Source of the DNA: Rhodoferax fermentans
GTDB taxonomy: Bacteria; Pseudomonadota; Gammaproteobacteria; Burkholderiales; Burkholderiaceae_C
Assembly (NCBI RefSeq): GCF_002017865.1
Contig: NZ_MTJN01000002.1
Span: forward strand, 434,001 to 498,000
DNA: 64,000 bases
Reading direction: 5' to 3'
Positions 19,461-28,649 of this stretch are shown in pieces. The position numbers and the translations under genes are program-made. Each line of letters opens with the position of its first letter. Within the stretch, counting starts at the first letter, position 1. The notes beneath the pieces are model-generated. The model made no database searches, was not told where the DNA came from, and saw only the letters and a program-made list of their open reading frames with translations.

Positions 19461-21582
19461 TATGAATTTCAAAAGACAGCAGCGCCTCGGGCGGCATCGG
19501 CCGACCATACAGATAACCCTGGAAAGCATCACAACCGATCCCTGCCAGGAAATCACGCTGCCCCAGTGTTTCCACCCCTTCGGCGATCACCTGCATGCCC
19601 AGATTGTGGCCCAGCGCCACAATGGTCTGGCAGATCATCGCGTCATCCGGATCGGCCAGCAGATCACGCACAAAAGACTGGTCGATCTTGAGCTGGTTCA
19701 TCGGCAGGCGTTTCAAGTGGGTGAGTGAGGAGTAACCGGTGCCAAAGTCGTCCAAGGAGAAACTCACCCCCAAGTCCTGGATGCAACGCATTTTGTCGAT
19801 CACCTGCGGCAGGTCGTCAATCAGCATGCTCTCTGTGAGTTCCAGCTTGAGATGGCTGGCATCGATGCCGTTGCGTGCCACCGCCTGCGCCACAGTGTGG
19901 ACAAAATCATCCTGCGCAAACTGCAGGGCACTGACATTCACCGCCATCGTCCAGTTGGCAGTGTGTGACTGCGTGGCCCACAACCTGAGTTGTTGGCAGG
20001 CCGCATCCAGCACCCAATGGCCCAGCGGCAGGATCAGCCCGGTGTCCTCTGCCACCTCAATGAACTGGCCGGGCATCATCAAGCCGCAGACCGGATGTTG
20101 CCAACGCACCAGTGCCTCCACACCCCGGGGTTTGCCGTGTGCATCCACCTGCAGCTGGTAGTGCAGCACAAATTCCTGCTGGTCCAGACCACGCTGGATG
20201 TCTTTTTCCAGCGCCATGCGGGCCACCGCCAAGGCCTGCAGGTCGGGGTCAAAAAAGCGCACGGTCTTGCGCCCGGCCGATTTGGCCTGGTACATCGCAG
20301 CATCGGCCATCTTCACCAAGCCATCAAAACCAACAGCGTGTTTGTCAAACATCACAATGCCCAGGCTGGCCGAACTGAGGTAAGGGCGTCCCGCCAGTTC
20401 ATAGGGTTGGCTCAGCGCGTGCAGGATTTTTTGCGCCACCGCCTCGGCATGGATGGCGGCGGGCTGCGCACTCACACCCAAGGCTTCGAGCATGACCATG
20501 AACTCGTCCCCACCGAGGTGCGCCACGGTGTCTTCCTCGCGCACACAGGCCAGCAAGCGCCCGCCCGTCTGGCGCAGCAGTTCATCTCCAAACGCGGGCC
20601 CCAAGGTATCGTTGATGCGACGGAAACGGTCCAGGTCGAGCAAAATCAAGGCACCACGCTGGCCTGAACGGGCGGCCGAGACCACCGCCTGCTGCAACCG
20701 GTCCAGCAAACACCTGCGGTTGGGCAGTCCGGTGAGTTCGTCAAAAAAAGCCAGGTTCTCGATGGTCTGCTCGGCCTGGCGGCGCATGCTGATGTCTGAC
20801 AGGATCACGATGTAAGACAACTGGGCTGCCACCACAATGCGCGACACCGTGACCTGCAGCGGGAAAGTGCGGCCGTCCTTGCGCAGCCCCTCCACCTCGC
20901 GCTCATGGCAGATCACCCGGTTGACCAGCTCCGAGGCATCCTGCTGCATGAACCGGTTGTGGCCGTCACGCCAACTCTCAGGGATCAGCATGGCCAGGTT
21001 CTGGCCCACCATCTCTTCGGTCGTGTAACCAAAAATCTCACAAGCCCCCCGGTTGCAGGAGACAACCGCTCCCTGCGGACCCACAGTCAACACCCCGCTG
21101 GCCAGGTTGTCCAGAATGACCCGGTTACGCAGTGCCATGTCTTTTTCGCGCAGGTCCATCTGGTGTTTGTAGAGCGCCATCTGTAGCACAGTGTGTAACT
21201 CGCGCTCGGTAAACGGTTTCAGGACATAGCCGTAGGGCTCGGCCAGCATGGCCCTCTCCAGGATGTCGTCGGCAGCAAAAGCACTCAGGAACACCACCGG
21301 CAGGGCATGCTTGGCACGGATGGTTTGGGCAGCGGTGATGCCATCCATTCCGGCGCCCAGGCCAATGTCCATCAACACCAGGTCCGGTTGCAACTGCTGG
21401 GTGAGCTGCAGGCTTTCCAGCCCGGTAGAGGCCTCCCCCACCACCTGATAACCCAAGATCTCCAGCTGCTGGCGAATATCACGCCGGATGACGGCCTCGT
21501 CTTCCACGATCAGCAGTCGCACCGGCCCTGTTCGCCGTGTGGACAAGCCAGGCGGTCGGGCAAAGTCAGACGATGTGAGCAT
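19429..21582 (-). CDS. Receiver-PAS-GGDEF-EAL cyclic-di-GMP protein
   Basis: This 717-residue protein starts with a receiver domain (residues about 21-140, phospho-acceptor Asp72 in LVLMDIGL). A PAS domain follows at about 165-285. The GGDEF domain has an intact HLGGDEFMV, so cyclase activity is possible. The EAL domain has GVEALVRWQHP, ELTESML, DDFGTGYSSL and IAEGVETLGQ, all needed residues for c-di-GMP hydrolysis. Which activity prevails cannot be read. The ATG at 21582 gives MLTSSDFARPP; longer frames to 21690 have no support. Its receiver is very similar to that of the kinase at 22.4-23.5 kb. The C-terminus comes from repeat copy 4. Confidence 0.9.
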   Translation of the reverse strand: MLTSSDFARPPGLSTRRTGPVRLLIVEDEAVIRRDIRQQLEILGYQVVGEASTGLESLQLTQQLQPDLVLMDIGLGAGMDGITAAQTIRAKHALPVVFLSAFAADDILERAMLAEPYGYVLKPFTERELHTVLQMALYKHQMDLREKDMALRNRVILDNLASGVLTVGPQGAVVSCNRGACEIFGYTTEEMVGQNLAMLIPESWRDGHNRFMQQDASELVNRVICHEREVEGLRKDGRTFPLQVTVSRIVVAAQLSYIVILSDISMRRQAEQTIENLAFFDELTGLPNRRCLLDRLQQAVVSAARSGQRGALILLDLDRFRRINDTLGPAFGDELLRQTGGRLLACVREEDTVAHLGGDEFMVMLEALGVSAQPAAIHAEAVAQKILHALSQPYELAGRPYLSSASLGIVMFDKHAVGFDGLVKMADAAMYQAKSAGRKTVRFFDPDLQALAVARMALEKDIQRGLDQQEFVLHYQLQVDAHGKPRGVEALVRWQHPVCGLMMPGQFIEVAEDTGLILPLGHWVLDAACQQLRLWATQSHTANWTMAVNVSALQFAQDDFVHTVAQAVARNGIDASHLKLELTESMLIDDLPQVIDKMRCIQDLGVSFSLDDFGTGYSSLTHLKRLPMNQLKIDQSFVRDLLADPDDAMICQTIVALGHNLGMQVIAEGVETLGQRDFLAGIGCDAFQGYLYGRPMPPEALLSFEIHMIKAHQALIE

Positions 21583-21732
21583 GCCCAAAGATACTTGCAA
21601 AAGCCCACCTGCGGCATCCGGCAAACACCTGAGTCTGTCAGATGAAACACCTGATCCACCCGGCTGAGCCTGCCAAAGAAGCACGGTCAAACGAACAACA
21701 GTTGGACTGTTGGGCGAACAGTCAATCCTGAA

Positions 21733-21783
21733 TTCATAGCTGCATGCCCTTTATATATAAGGGCCAGAGGCATTTTTCTTTTA
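21733..21783 (-). repeat. Dispersed palindromic repeat, copy 5
   Basis: ATAGCTGCATGCCCTTTATA followed by TATAAGGGCCAGAGGCATTTTT. It lies between the GGDEF-EAL gene and the NarL-type regulator, ending at the TAA of the regulator (21781-21783). Confidence 0.82.
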
Positions 21784-22428
21784 GATGGTGAGCAAACCAA
21801 GCTTCAGGGCGTAACGCACCAGGCCGGTGACCTCGTGCACATCGAGCTGGCGCATCAGACCGGTGCGGTGCGTCTCGATGGTTTTGATCGACAGGTCCAG
21901 CCGACGCGCAATCTCCTTGGTGCTCAAGCCCTCGGCAATCAGTTGCAGCACCTCGCGCTGACGCGGCGACAACTGCTCGCCGGTTTGGTCGTCTTCACGC
22001 AAGCGGTGCACATAATCGGCCAGCACCCCTTTGGAGACCGTCGGACTCAGGTAGGTCTCACCGCGCAAGACAGCGGTCACGGCCAGCTCCAGCTCCATCG
22101 GCGCTGCGTCTTTGAGCAAATAGGCCACCGCACCGTGGCGCAGGGCGCGGCGCACGTACTCCTCACTCTGGTGCATCGACAAAATCATCACCCGGATATC
22201 GGGCATGGACTTGACCAGGCGCGCGGTGGCTTCCAGTCCGTTGAGGCCGGGCATGGCGATGTCCATCAGCACCAGATGGGGCTTGAGTTCCTCCGCCAGT
22301 GCCAGCACGGCCAGGCCGTCACCTGCCTCACCCACCACGGTGATACCGGGCATGGTTTCAAGCAATTTACCCAGACCCGCCCGCACCAGGGCGTGGTCGT
22401 CCGCCAGCAAGACACGGGTGGCGCTCAC
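21781..22428 (-). CDS. NarL/FixJ-family response regulator
   Basis: This 215-residue regulator has an N-terminal receiver with Asp56 in LVLMDIAMPGLNG as phospho-acceptor. A LuxR-type helix-turn-helix follows at about 150-210, with LSPRQREVLQLIAEGLSTKEIARRLDLSIKTIETH. The GTG at 22428 is preceded by a strong GGAGGAG site and overlaps the stop of the upstream kinase gene by 4 bp. The kinase belongs to the HisKA_3 group that pairs with NarL-type regulators, so the two are a pair. The kinase gene carries an in-frame stop, so this regulator may lack its cognate kinase. Confidence 0.92.
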   Translation of the reverse strand: MSATRVLLADDHALVRAGLGKLLETMPGITVVGEAGDGLAVLALAEELKPHLVLMDIAMPGLNGLEATARLVKSMPDIRVMILSMHQSEEYVRRALRHGAVAYLLKDAAPMELELAVTAVLRGETYLSPTVSKGVLADYVHRLREDDQTGEQLSPRQREVLQLIAEGLSTKEIARRLDLSIKTIETHRTGLMRQLDVHEVTGLVRYALKLGLLTI

Positions 22429-23510
22429 AAACGCTCCTCCTGGCTGCGCCAGGGGCAACGCAGCGCCACCGTGCTGCCCTGGCCGGGCCAAGAACGGATG
22501 TCCAACTGCCCCCCCACCAGGGTTGCCCGCTCCTGCATACCCAGCACACCGAGGCTGGCGCCGGTGGTGGCACGCTCCTGCATGGCCACGGTGTCAAAGC
22601 CCAGCCCATCGTCGGTCACGGTCAGCACCATCTCACCGGCCTCGTGACACAAATTGATCTGCACCTTGCTGGCCTGGGCATGGCGGGTGATGTTGGTCAA
22701 GGCCTCCTGAACAATGCGAAAACAGGCGGTTTAGATCGCGGGCGCCAGGCGCTCCAGCGCGCGATCATGGTGAAACTGCACCTCAAAGCCGCTGCGGCTG
22801 GCACTTTGCTCGGCCATCCATTTCAAAGCCGGTGCCAACCCCAAGTCATCGAGCATCGACGGTCGCAGACCGGTTGCCAGCGAACGTACCTGCTGCAGCG
22901 CGTCTTCCACAATGCGGATGTTCTCCTGGTACAGGTCGGGGGGCGCCTGGTCCTTGAAGCGTTCACCGAGTTGCAGGTTGATCTTGATGGCGGTGAGTGA
23001 CTGGCCCAGCTCGTCGTGCAACTCCATGGCCACACGTCGGCGTTCCTGCTCCTGCGCCTCCAGCACACGGTGCGACAGGGCTTGCAGCTGTCGGGTGGTG
23101 GTCAGCAGCCGGGTTTCAGCCTGGTGTTTGTACAGCGCCATGGCCAGCACGGTGTTGAGTTCACGCTCCGAAAAAGGCTTCAGGATATAGCCAAACGGCT
23201 CGGTGAGTTTGGCCCGCTCCAGAATGTCGTCGGCCGCGTAAGCAGTCAGAAAAACCACGGGAATGGCAAACGCTTCGCGCAGTGTGTGTGCCGTGGTGAT
23301 GCCGTCCATCTCACCGGCCAGCTGGATGTCCATCAACACCAGGTCAGGCCGCCACCTGTCAGCCAGTGTGATCGCCTCTTCACCCAGCGCAGTCGAGCCC
23401 ACCACCACATAACCCATGGCCTGTACCTGCAGGCTGATGTCACGCGCCACAATGGCCTCGTCTTCCACAATCAGGATCTTGGACGGCTTTTTGGGTGACG
23501 GGTCGTTCAT
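22425..23510 (-). pseudogene. Receiver-HisKA_3 sensor histidine kinase interrupted by an in-frame TAA
   Basis: The ATG at 23510 starts a receiver domain (Asp61 in LVLMDIQLAGEMDG). The HisKA_3 dimerisation segment follows, with phospho-His165 in RRRVAMELHDELGQSLTAIK. The frame then meets TAA at 22731-22733 after residue 259 (LERLAPAI). The same frame continues beyond it with TACFRIVQEALTNITRHAQA, VTDDGLGFD and LGVLGMQERATLVGG, which is the normal HATPase N-box and G-boxes. The family expectation at the stop is Glu (GAA), so one G-to-T change on the coding strand explains it. Without readthrough the product lacks its ATP-binding part. It could be a true recent mutation or a sequencing error. 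It overlaps the NarL-type regulator by 4 bp. Confidence 0.85.
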
Positions 23511-23529
23511 GGGTGAGAGGGTGTGATCT

Positions 23530-25119
23530 TTAGTTTTCGCGTGCAGGTGGCTTTTTGGCGGACACAGACTTGGCTATTTTGGCCGATTTGTTTGACTTTG
23601 TAACAAACTGTTGCTCTGCGGCACGTTGTGGATGTGCAGGATGCTGTAATGCCGCCTCCAGGCGTTGGCACAAAGTGCGCAAAATCTTGACCCGGGCGTA
23701 GTTCTTGTCATTGGCCTCAACCAGCGTCCAGGGCGACTCTCCGGTGCTGGTGCGCTCCACCATGTCACAGATGGCTTGCTGGTAGTCGTGCCACTTTTCG
23801 CGGTTGCGCCAGTCTTCCTGGGTGATCTTGAAACGTTTGAAGGCGACTTTTTCGCGGTCCTTGAAACGTTTGAGCTGCTCGGCCTGGCTGATTTGCAGCC
23901 AGAACTTCACCACGATCACACCGGCGTCGATCAGCTCGTGTTCAAAGTCGTTGATCTCACCATAAGCGCGCAGCCAGTCGGCCTCGCTGCAGAAGCCCTC
24001 CACCCGCTCCACCAGCACCCGGCCATACCAGGTGCGGTCAAAAATGGCGACATGGCCCTGGCGTGGCAGGTTGCGCCAAAAGCGCCACAGGTGCGGTTGC
24101 GCCTTTTCTTCATCGGTGGGTGCGGCCACCGGCGTCACCTGGTATTGGCGCGCGTCCATCGCCGCCGCAATACGGCGGATGGCCCCGCCTTTGCCTGCGG
24201 CGTCAGCCCCCTCAAACGCACACACCAGAGAACGGTTTTTGAAACGCGCATCACGCAACAGCTCAGACAGCTTGCCCTGCCAGCGCGCCAACTCGTCTTT
24301 GTAGGGTTTGTCAGCCAGCACCAGGCTCAGGTCCAACTCGGACAGGACAGTGCGGCCATCCAAGTCAATACGAACCATCGGCGCCACCGTGGCACGCGGC
24401 GGCTCGGTCTCGGCCAGCTTTTTCTGGATCGCAGACAGCAACACCTGGCCCACGGTCAGGGACCGATACCGATCATCGGTGCCCTCCACCACCACCCAGG
24501 GTGCTGCGGCCGTGTTGGTGACACGCAGCAAATGGCCTGCCACCTCCTGCAACTGGTCATAGGTTTTCAGCCGGTCCCAGTTCCATGGGGTGACTCGCCA
24601 GGCGGTGCGCGGATCGCTGGACAAGGCTTTGAGGCGCTGTTTTTGCCCCTCTTTGGTCAGGTGGAACCAGAACTTGAGCACCAGCGCACCCTCGTTGACC
24701 AGCATCTCCTCAAAGCGGTTGATCTGCTCGGCCCGTGCATCGAGTTCCTTGATTGAGATCTCGCCCTGGATGCGTTCGCGGATCGGGTCGGAATACCACG
24801 AGCCCGCAAACATGCCAATGCGCCCCTTCGGTGGCAGGCTGCGCCAATAACGCCACATCGGTGGGCGCTCACGCTCCTCATCACTGGGTTCTGAGAACGC
24901 CAGCGTGGACATAAAACGGGGGTCCATCCACTCATAGAGCACGTTGATGGTTTCACCCTTGCCGGCACCGTCCTGGCCGCTGATCAGCACCACCACCGGC
25001 GTTTTGCGTTGCTCAAACAGATTCACCTGCGCATCCAGCAAGGCCGCTCGCAATCCTGGCACGGCAGCGCGGTAAACGGACTTTGACAGCTGGTGCCCGA
25101 TTTCGGCAAATTCAAACAT
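23530..25119 (-). CDS. pap: Polyphosphate:AMP phosphotransferase (two-domain PPK2)
   Basis: This 529-residue protein has two PPK2 domains in tandem. The first, at about 10-230, has the Walker A-like ISGQDGAGKGETINVLYEWMD. The second, at about 280-500, has FEGADAAGKGGAIRRIAAAMD and IFDRTWYGRVLVERVEGF. The family uses polyphosphate to phosphorylate AMP to ADP, salvaging energy and nucleotides. In two-domain members the C-terminal half is usually the active one; both Walker motifs look intact here. The C-terminal tail is Lys/Ser-rich and low in complexity. It ends 19 bp from the kinase gene on the same strand, but the functional link is unclear. Confidence 0.92.
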   Translation of the reverse strand: MFEFAEIGHQLSKSVYRAAVPGLRAALLDAQVNLFEQRKTPVVVLISGQDGAGKGETINVLYEWMDPRFMSTLAFSEPSDEERERPPMWRYWRSLPPKGRIGMFAGSWYSDPIRERIQGEISIKELDARAEQINRFEEMLVNEGALVLKFWFHLTKEGQKQRLKALSSDPRTAWRVTPWNWDRLKTYDQLQEVAGHLLRVTNTAAAPWVVVEGTDDRYRSLTVGQVLLSAIQKKLAETEPPRATVAPMVRIDLDGRTVLSELDLSLVLADKPYKDELARWQGKLSELLRDARFKNRSLVCAFEGADAAGKGGAIRRIAAAMDARQYQVTPVAAPTDEEKAQPHLWRFWRNLPRQGHVAIFDRTWYGRVLVERVEGFCSEADWLRAYGEINDFEHELIDAGVIVVKFWLQISQAEQLKRFKDREKVAFKRFKITQEDWRNREKWHDYQQAICDMVERTSTGESPWTLVEANDKNYARVKILRTLCQRLEAALQHPAHPQRAAEQQFVTKSNKSAKIAKSVSAKKPPAREN

Positions 25120-25354
25120 AGGAGGCTTTCAAAAAGGAGGTGTGGCCGGTGCAGCAGCCTGATGCCGTGTGGTGGTCATCACAGTCTGCCTGGCTGAGAC
25201 CGTTGGCTCACACAACACACCTGACGCAACAGGGGGTCAATTTTTCTACCAACGTGGTTTGATTCTAGGGTGGGCAGAACGACCGTGGTAACAACACCGG
25301 ATGAATGGGCAATTTGGACGAGGCACACAGCGCGATGACAAAGCCCGTCCAATC

Positions 25355-25368
25355 TTGACCCACATCAA
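25355..25368 (+). promoter_or_regulatory. FNR/CRP-family type site upstream of the haem MCP gene
   Basis: TTGACCCACATCAA is TTGAC-N4-ATCAA, one base from the perfect FNR/ANR consensus TTGAT-N4-ATCAA. Its centre (25361.5) lies about 49-50 bp upstream of a TATATT hexamer at 25411-25416. If that is the -10, the site is near -61, a position used by FNR-activated class I promoters. No good -35 is seen, which fits an activator-dependent promoter. The rest of the 25120-25443 gap holds no gene that I can support. Confidence 0.6.
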
Positions 25369-25410
25369 ACAAATGCGCCACCTGCCCGGAGAAGCGGGTG
25401 GGATCAAGGG

Positions 25411-25416
25411 TATATT
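25411..25416 (+). promoter_or_regulatory. Possible -10 hexamer of the haem MCP promoter
   Basis: TATATT stands 28 bp upstream of the GTG start, with CCAGGAGA between them as a likely ribosome site (25432-25439). Confidence 0.45.
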
Positions 25417-25443
25417 GCTTGCCAAAGAGACCCAGGAGACGCT

Positions 25444-27009
25444 GTGCAAACAGTCAAATACAAAATATGGATTCAGCTACTGACCACCATCGGCGCTGCG
25501 CTGTTGGTCGTCTGGACCGGCGTCATCATCTGGCAGGGCCACGTGACACGCCAGGCAGCGCTGGACCAGGCCACCGACTTTTCTGAAAGCATGCACGATG
25601 CCACCATGGCCGGCCTGACCGGCATGATGGTCACCGGCACCGTGGCACAGCGCGATGTGTTTCTGGACCAGATCAAACAACTCGGAGCCATCCGTGACGT
25701 ACGGGTGTTGCGCGCCGAAGCTGTGACCAAGATTTACGGCCCTGGCACCGCCACCGAGTCCGCCACGCCTGACGCACTGGAGCAACAGGCGCTGAGCACC
25801 GGCCAAGCGGTGGTAGAAGTGCAATCGGACAGCACCGGCGAATATTTGCGTGCGGTGCGCCCGGCACTGTCCTCCAAAAACTACCTGGGCAAAGACTGCA
25901 CCACCTGCCACGCCGCGCCCGAGGGCACAGTGCTGGGCGTGGTCAGCATGAAGGTGTCACTCGACAAGGTCAACGCCAGCCTGGCCGACCAGCGCTTCAA
26001 GTCGATCCTGGCGGCGCTGATCACCTGCATCCCGGTGCTGATGCTGATTTACCCGTTTATCCGCAAGGTGGTCACCCAGCCGCTGGAATACTGTGTGCAG
26101 GTGGCGCGCGGTATTGCCCAGGGCGACCTGACACAAAAAATCGAGGTCGAAACCAGCAACGAAATGGGTCAGCTGGAACAGGCTTTGAAGGACATGAACG
26201 ACAGCCTGGTGAAAATTGTGCAGCAGGTTCGCCTGGGCACCGACACCATCTACAGCGCCTCCAGCGACATCGCCAGCGGCAACCTGGACCTCTCCAACCG
26301 CACCGAACAACAGGCCAGCTCCCTGGAGAAAACCACCACCTCGATGGGTGACCTGACCACCGCTGTCAACCAGAACGCCGAGAACGCCCGCCGCGCCAAC
26401 GAGTTGGCACAATCCGCCTCCGAAGTGGCGGTCAAGGGGGGCAGCGTGGTGGCCGGGGTGATCAACACCATGGCCTCCATCAACAGCTCGTCCAAACGCA
26501 TTGTCGACATCATCTCGGTGATCGACGGCATCGCCTTCCAGACCAATATCCTGGCGCTCAATGCGGCGGTGGAAGCGGCCCGCGCCGGTGAACAAGGGCG
26601 TGGTTTTGCGGTGGTGGCGGCCGAGGTGCGCAGCCTGGCCAAACGCTCGGCCGATGCAGCGCATGAAATCAAGGCACTGATCGGTGACTCGGTCAACAAG
26701 GTGGATGCTGGCAGCACCCTGGTGCAACAGGCAGGCAGCACCATGAACGAGATTGTCGAGAGCATCCGCCATGTGACCAACATCATGGGCGAGATCGCGG
26801 GTGCCAGCGCCAGCCAGTCGGAAGGCCTTGAAATGGTCAGCAGCTCGATTGCCCAGATGAACCAGGTCACGCAGCAAAACGCCGCCCTGGTGGAGCAAGC
26901 GGCAGCGGCGGCCCAGTCCCTGCAAGACCAGGCAGAAAACCTGGAACAGGTTGTTGGCGCCTTCAAATTGAGCACAAATCCACCTCAAGCCCTTATAGGA
27001 CATGGCTAA
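25444..27009 (+). CDS. Methyl-accepting chemotaxis protein with periplasmic c-type haem motif
   Basis: This 521-residue receptor starts with GTG, with CCAGGAGA upstream. TM1 is at about 9-30 and TM2 at about 186-206. The periplasmic region between them ends with YLGKDCTTCHAAPEGTVLG, a CxxCH motif (Cys152, Cys155, His156) that can bind haem c covalently. HAMP follows at about 207-260, then the signalling domain with IDGIAFQTNILALNAAVEAARAGEQGRG at the tip. Haem-binding MCP sensor domains are known in Desulfovibrio (DcrA) and Geobacter and are linked to redox or oxygen sensing. The C-terminal residues NPPQALIGHG and the TAA come from repeat copy 6. The upstream FNR-like site suggests expression at low oxygen. 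Confidence 0.9.
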   Translation: MQTVKYKIWIQLLTTIGAALLVVWTGVIIWQGHVTRQAALDQATDFSESMHDATMAGLTGMMVTGTVAQRDVFLDQIKQLGAIRDVRVLRAEAVTKIYGPGTATESATPDALEQQALSTGQAVVEVQSDSTGEYLRAVRPALSSKNYLGKDCTTCHAAPEGTVLGVVSMKVSLDKVNASLADQRFKSILAALITCIPVLMLIYPFIRKVVTQPLEYCVQVARGIAQGDLTQKIEVETSNEMGQLEQALKDMNDSLVKIVQQVRLGTDTIYSASSDIASGNLDLSNRTEQQASSLEKTTTSMGDLTTAVNQNAENARRANELAQSASEVAVKGGSVVAGVINTMASINSSSKRIVDIISVIDGIAFQTNILALNAAVEAARAGEQGRGFAVVAAEVRSLAKRSADAAHEIKALIGDSVNKVDAGSTLVQQAGSTMNEIVESIRHVTNIMGEIAGASASQSEGLEMVSSSIAQMNQVTQQNAALVEQAAAAAQSLQDQAENLEQVVGAFKLSTNPPQALIGHG

Positions 27010-27022
27010 GCAGCTATCCATT
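26974..27022 (+). repeat. Dispersed palindromic repeat, copy 6
   Basis: AAATCCACCTCAAGCCCTTA, then TAGGACATGGCTAAGCAGCTATCCATT. It overlaps the 3' end of the haem MCP gene and provides its stop codon. The remaining 27023-27291 is GC-rich and shows no supported gene. Confidence 0.65.
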
Positions 27023-27291
27023 AGGTAGCTACTTACAAAGCCGTCACAGGGCCCCAAGCGCCCGCCAGGCCGCACCGGGTAAACCCTTAGAATCTCCGGT
27101 TCTGGCTGTGCACCACTGACCCGTTCCTTGCGCCTGCGCCTACCTGCGCTGGCGCCTGACCGGCCCGCATCCCGGGCACGCTGAATGGCCGCCGCAGACC
27201 GGAAACAGGTACACCACACGCGCCTGTGCGTTTTGTCGTTGTCCTCCCGCCTGCGTTCGCGCAGCGGTCTCCTACTGCCCAAAGAGTCCAC

Positions 27292-28605
27292 ATGTCCAGC
27301 TCACTTCCGCTTCCCGTCGGCGCGTCTGCCGAAACCTCTCCCTCCCTGTCCCGCAAGGACGTGCAGACCCTTGGCCTGTCGGCCCTGGGCGGCACGCTGG
27401 AGTTCTACGACTTCGTCATTTATGTGTTCTTTGCCACCGTGCTTGGCAAACTGTTTTTCCCGGTGGACATGCCAGACTGGCTGCGCCAGTTGCAGACCTT
27501 TGGCATCTTCGCAGCGGGCTACCTGTCGCGCCCGCTGGGTGGCATCATCATTGCGCACTTTGGCGACATCCTGGGCCGCAAGCGCATGTTCACGCTGAGC
27601 ATTTTCATGATGGCCGTGCCCACGCTGGTGATTGGCCTGTTGCCCACCTACGCCAGCATTGGCGTGGCGGCGCCGCTGCTGCTGCTCGCCATGCGTGTGT
27701 TGCAAGGTGCCGCCATTGGCGGTGAAATGCCCGGTGCCTGGGTGTTTGTGGCCGAACACGTACCCGCCAAGCGTTACGGCTTCGGCGTGGGGGCTCTCAC
27801 CGCTGGCATCACCGGCGGCATCCTGCTGGGCTCGCTGGTGGCGATGGCCATCAACCGGCATTACAGCCCGGCCGACGTCAGCGATTTCGCCTGGCGTATT
27901 CCTTTCATCCTGGGCGGTGTGTTTGGCCTGATCTCGGTCTACCTGCGCCGTTTTTTGCACGAAACACCGGTGTTCCAGGAACTCGCCAAACGCCGCACGG
28001 TGGCGCGTGAGCTGCCGCTCAAGACCATCCTGCGCGAACACCGCGCTGCCTGTGTGCTGGTCGCCCTGCTGACCTGGGTGCTGTCCGCTGCCGTGGTGGT
28101 GGTGGTGCTGATGACCCCGAGTTATCTGCAAAAGGTACACGGCATCGCACCCACGCTGGCGTTGGAGGCCAATGCGGTGGCCACGCTGATGTTGACCCTG
28201 GGTTGTGTGTTGGCGGGCTGGGCCAATGATCGTTTTGGTACCCGGCCGGTGATGTTGTTGGGTTTCGGCGGACTGGTGCTCACTTCTTACCTGTTCTACA
28301 CCGGCCTGCCGGGCACACCCACCTCGCTGATCTGGAGCTACGGTTTGGTGGGCCTGTTCGTCGGCTCAATTGCGATGGTGCCGATTGTGGGTGTGCGCGC
28401 TTTCCCGGCGGCGGTGCGTTTCTCCGGGCTCTCGTTCGCCTACAACATGTCCTACGCGATTTTCGGCGGCCTGACACCGATCATCATCACGCTGTGGGTG
28501 CAAAAGGATGTGCTGGCGCCGGCACATTACGTGGCCGCTTTGGCTGCGATGGGTTTTGTGCTCGGCCTGGTGCCGATGTCCAGCCGCGGTTACCAGAAAA
28601 AATAA
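27292..28605 (+). CDS. MFS transporter, metabolite:H+ symporter (MHS) type
   Basis: This 437-residue inner-membrane carrier has about twelve hydrophobic segments. TLEFYDFVIYVFFATVLGKLFF, YLSRPLGGIIIAHFGDILGRKRMF (the loop 2-3 signature) and GGEMPGAWVFVAEHVP mark the MHS subgroup (ProP, ShiA, KgtP and citrate carriers). The substrate is likely a small organic acid or osmolyte, but the sequence does not decide. The ATG at 27292 (MSSSLPLPVG) is used; the frame extends to 27226 without support. It ends before a strong bidirectional terminator shared with tctA on the other strand. The nearby tct genes also concern organic acids. Confidence 0.88.
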   Translation: MSSSLPLPVGASAETSPSLSRKDVQTLGLSALGGTLEFYDFVIYVFFATVLGKLFFPVDMPDWLRQLQTFGIFAAGYLSRPLGGIIIAHFGDILGRKRMFTLSIFMMAVPTLVIGLLPTYASIGVAAPLLLLAMRVLQGAAIGGEMPGAWVFVAEHVPAKRYGFGVGALTAGITGGILLGSLVAMAINRHYSPADVSDFAWRIPFILGGVFGLISVYLRRFLHETPVFQELAKRRTVARELPLKTILREHRAACVLVALLTWVLSAAVVVVVLMTPSYLQKVHGIAPTLALEANAVATLMLTLGCVLAGWANDRFGTRPVMLLGFGGLVLTSYLFYTGLPGTPTSLIWSYGLVGLFVGSIAMVPIVGVRAFPAAVRFSGLSFAYNMSYAIFGGLTPIIITLWVQKDVLAPAHYVAALAAMGFVLGLVPMSSRGYQKK

Positions 28606-28649
28606 GCCAGGTGGCAATGGGTGGGCGAACAATGGCCACCACGTGAATC

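Noticed and set aside
27087..27395. A 102-codon minus-strand frame upstream of the MFS gene
   Set aside because: No motif or ribosome site, and it overlaps the MFS start.
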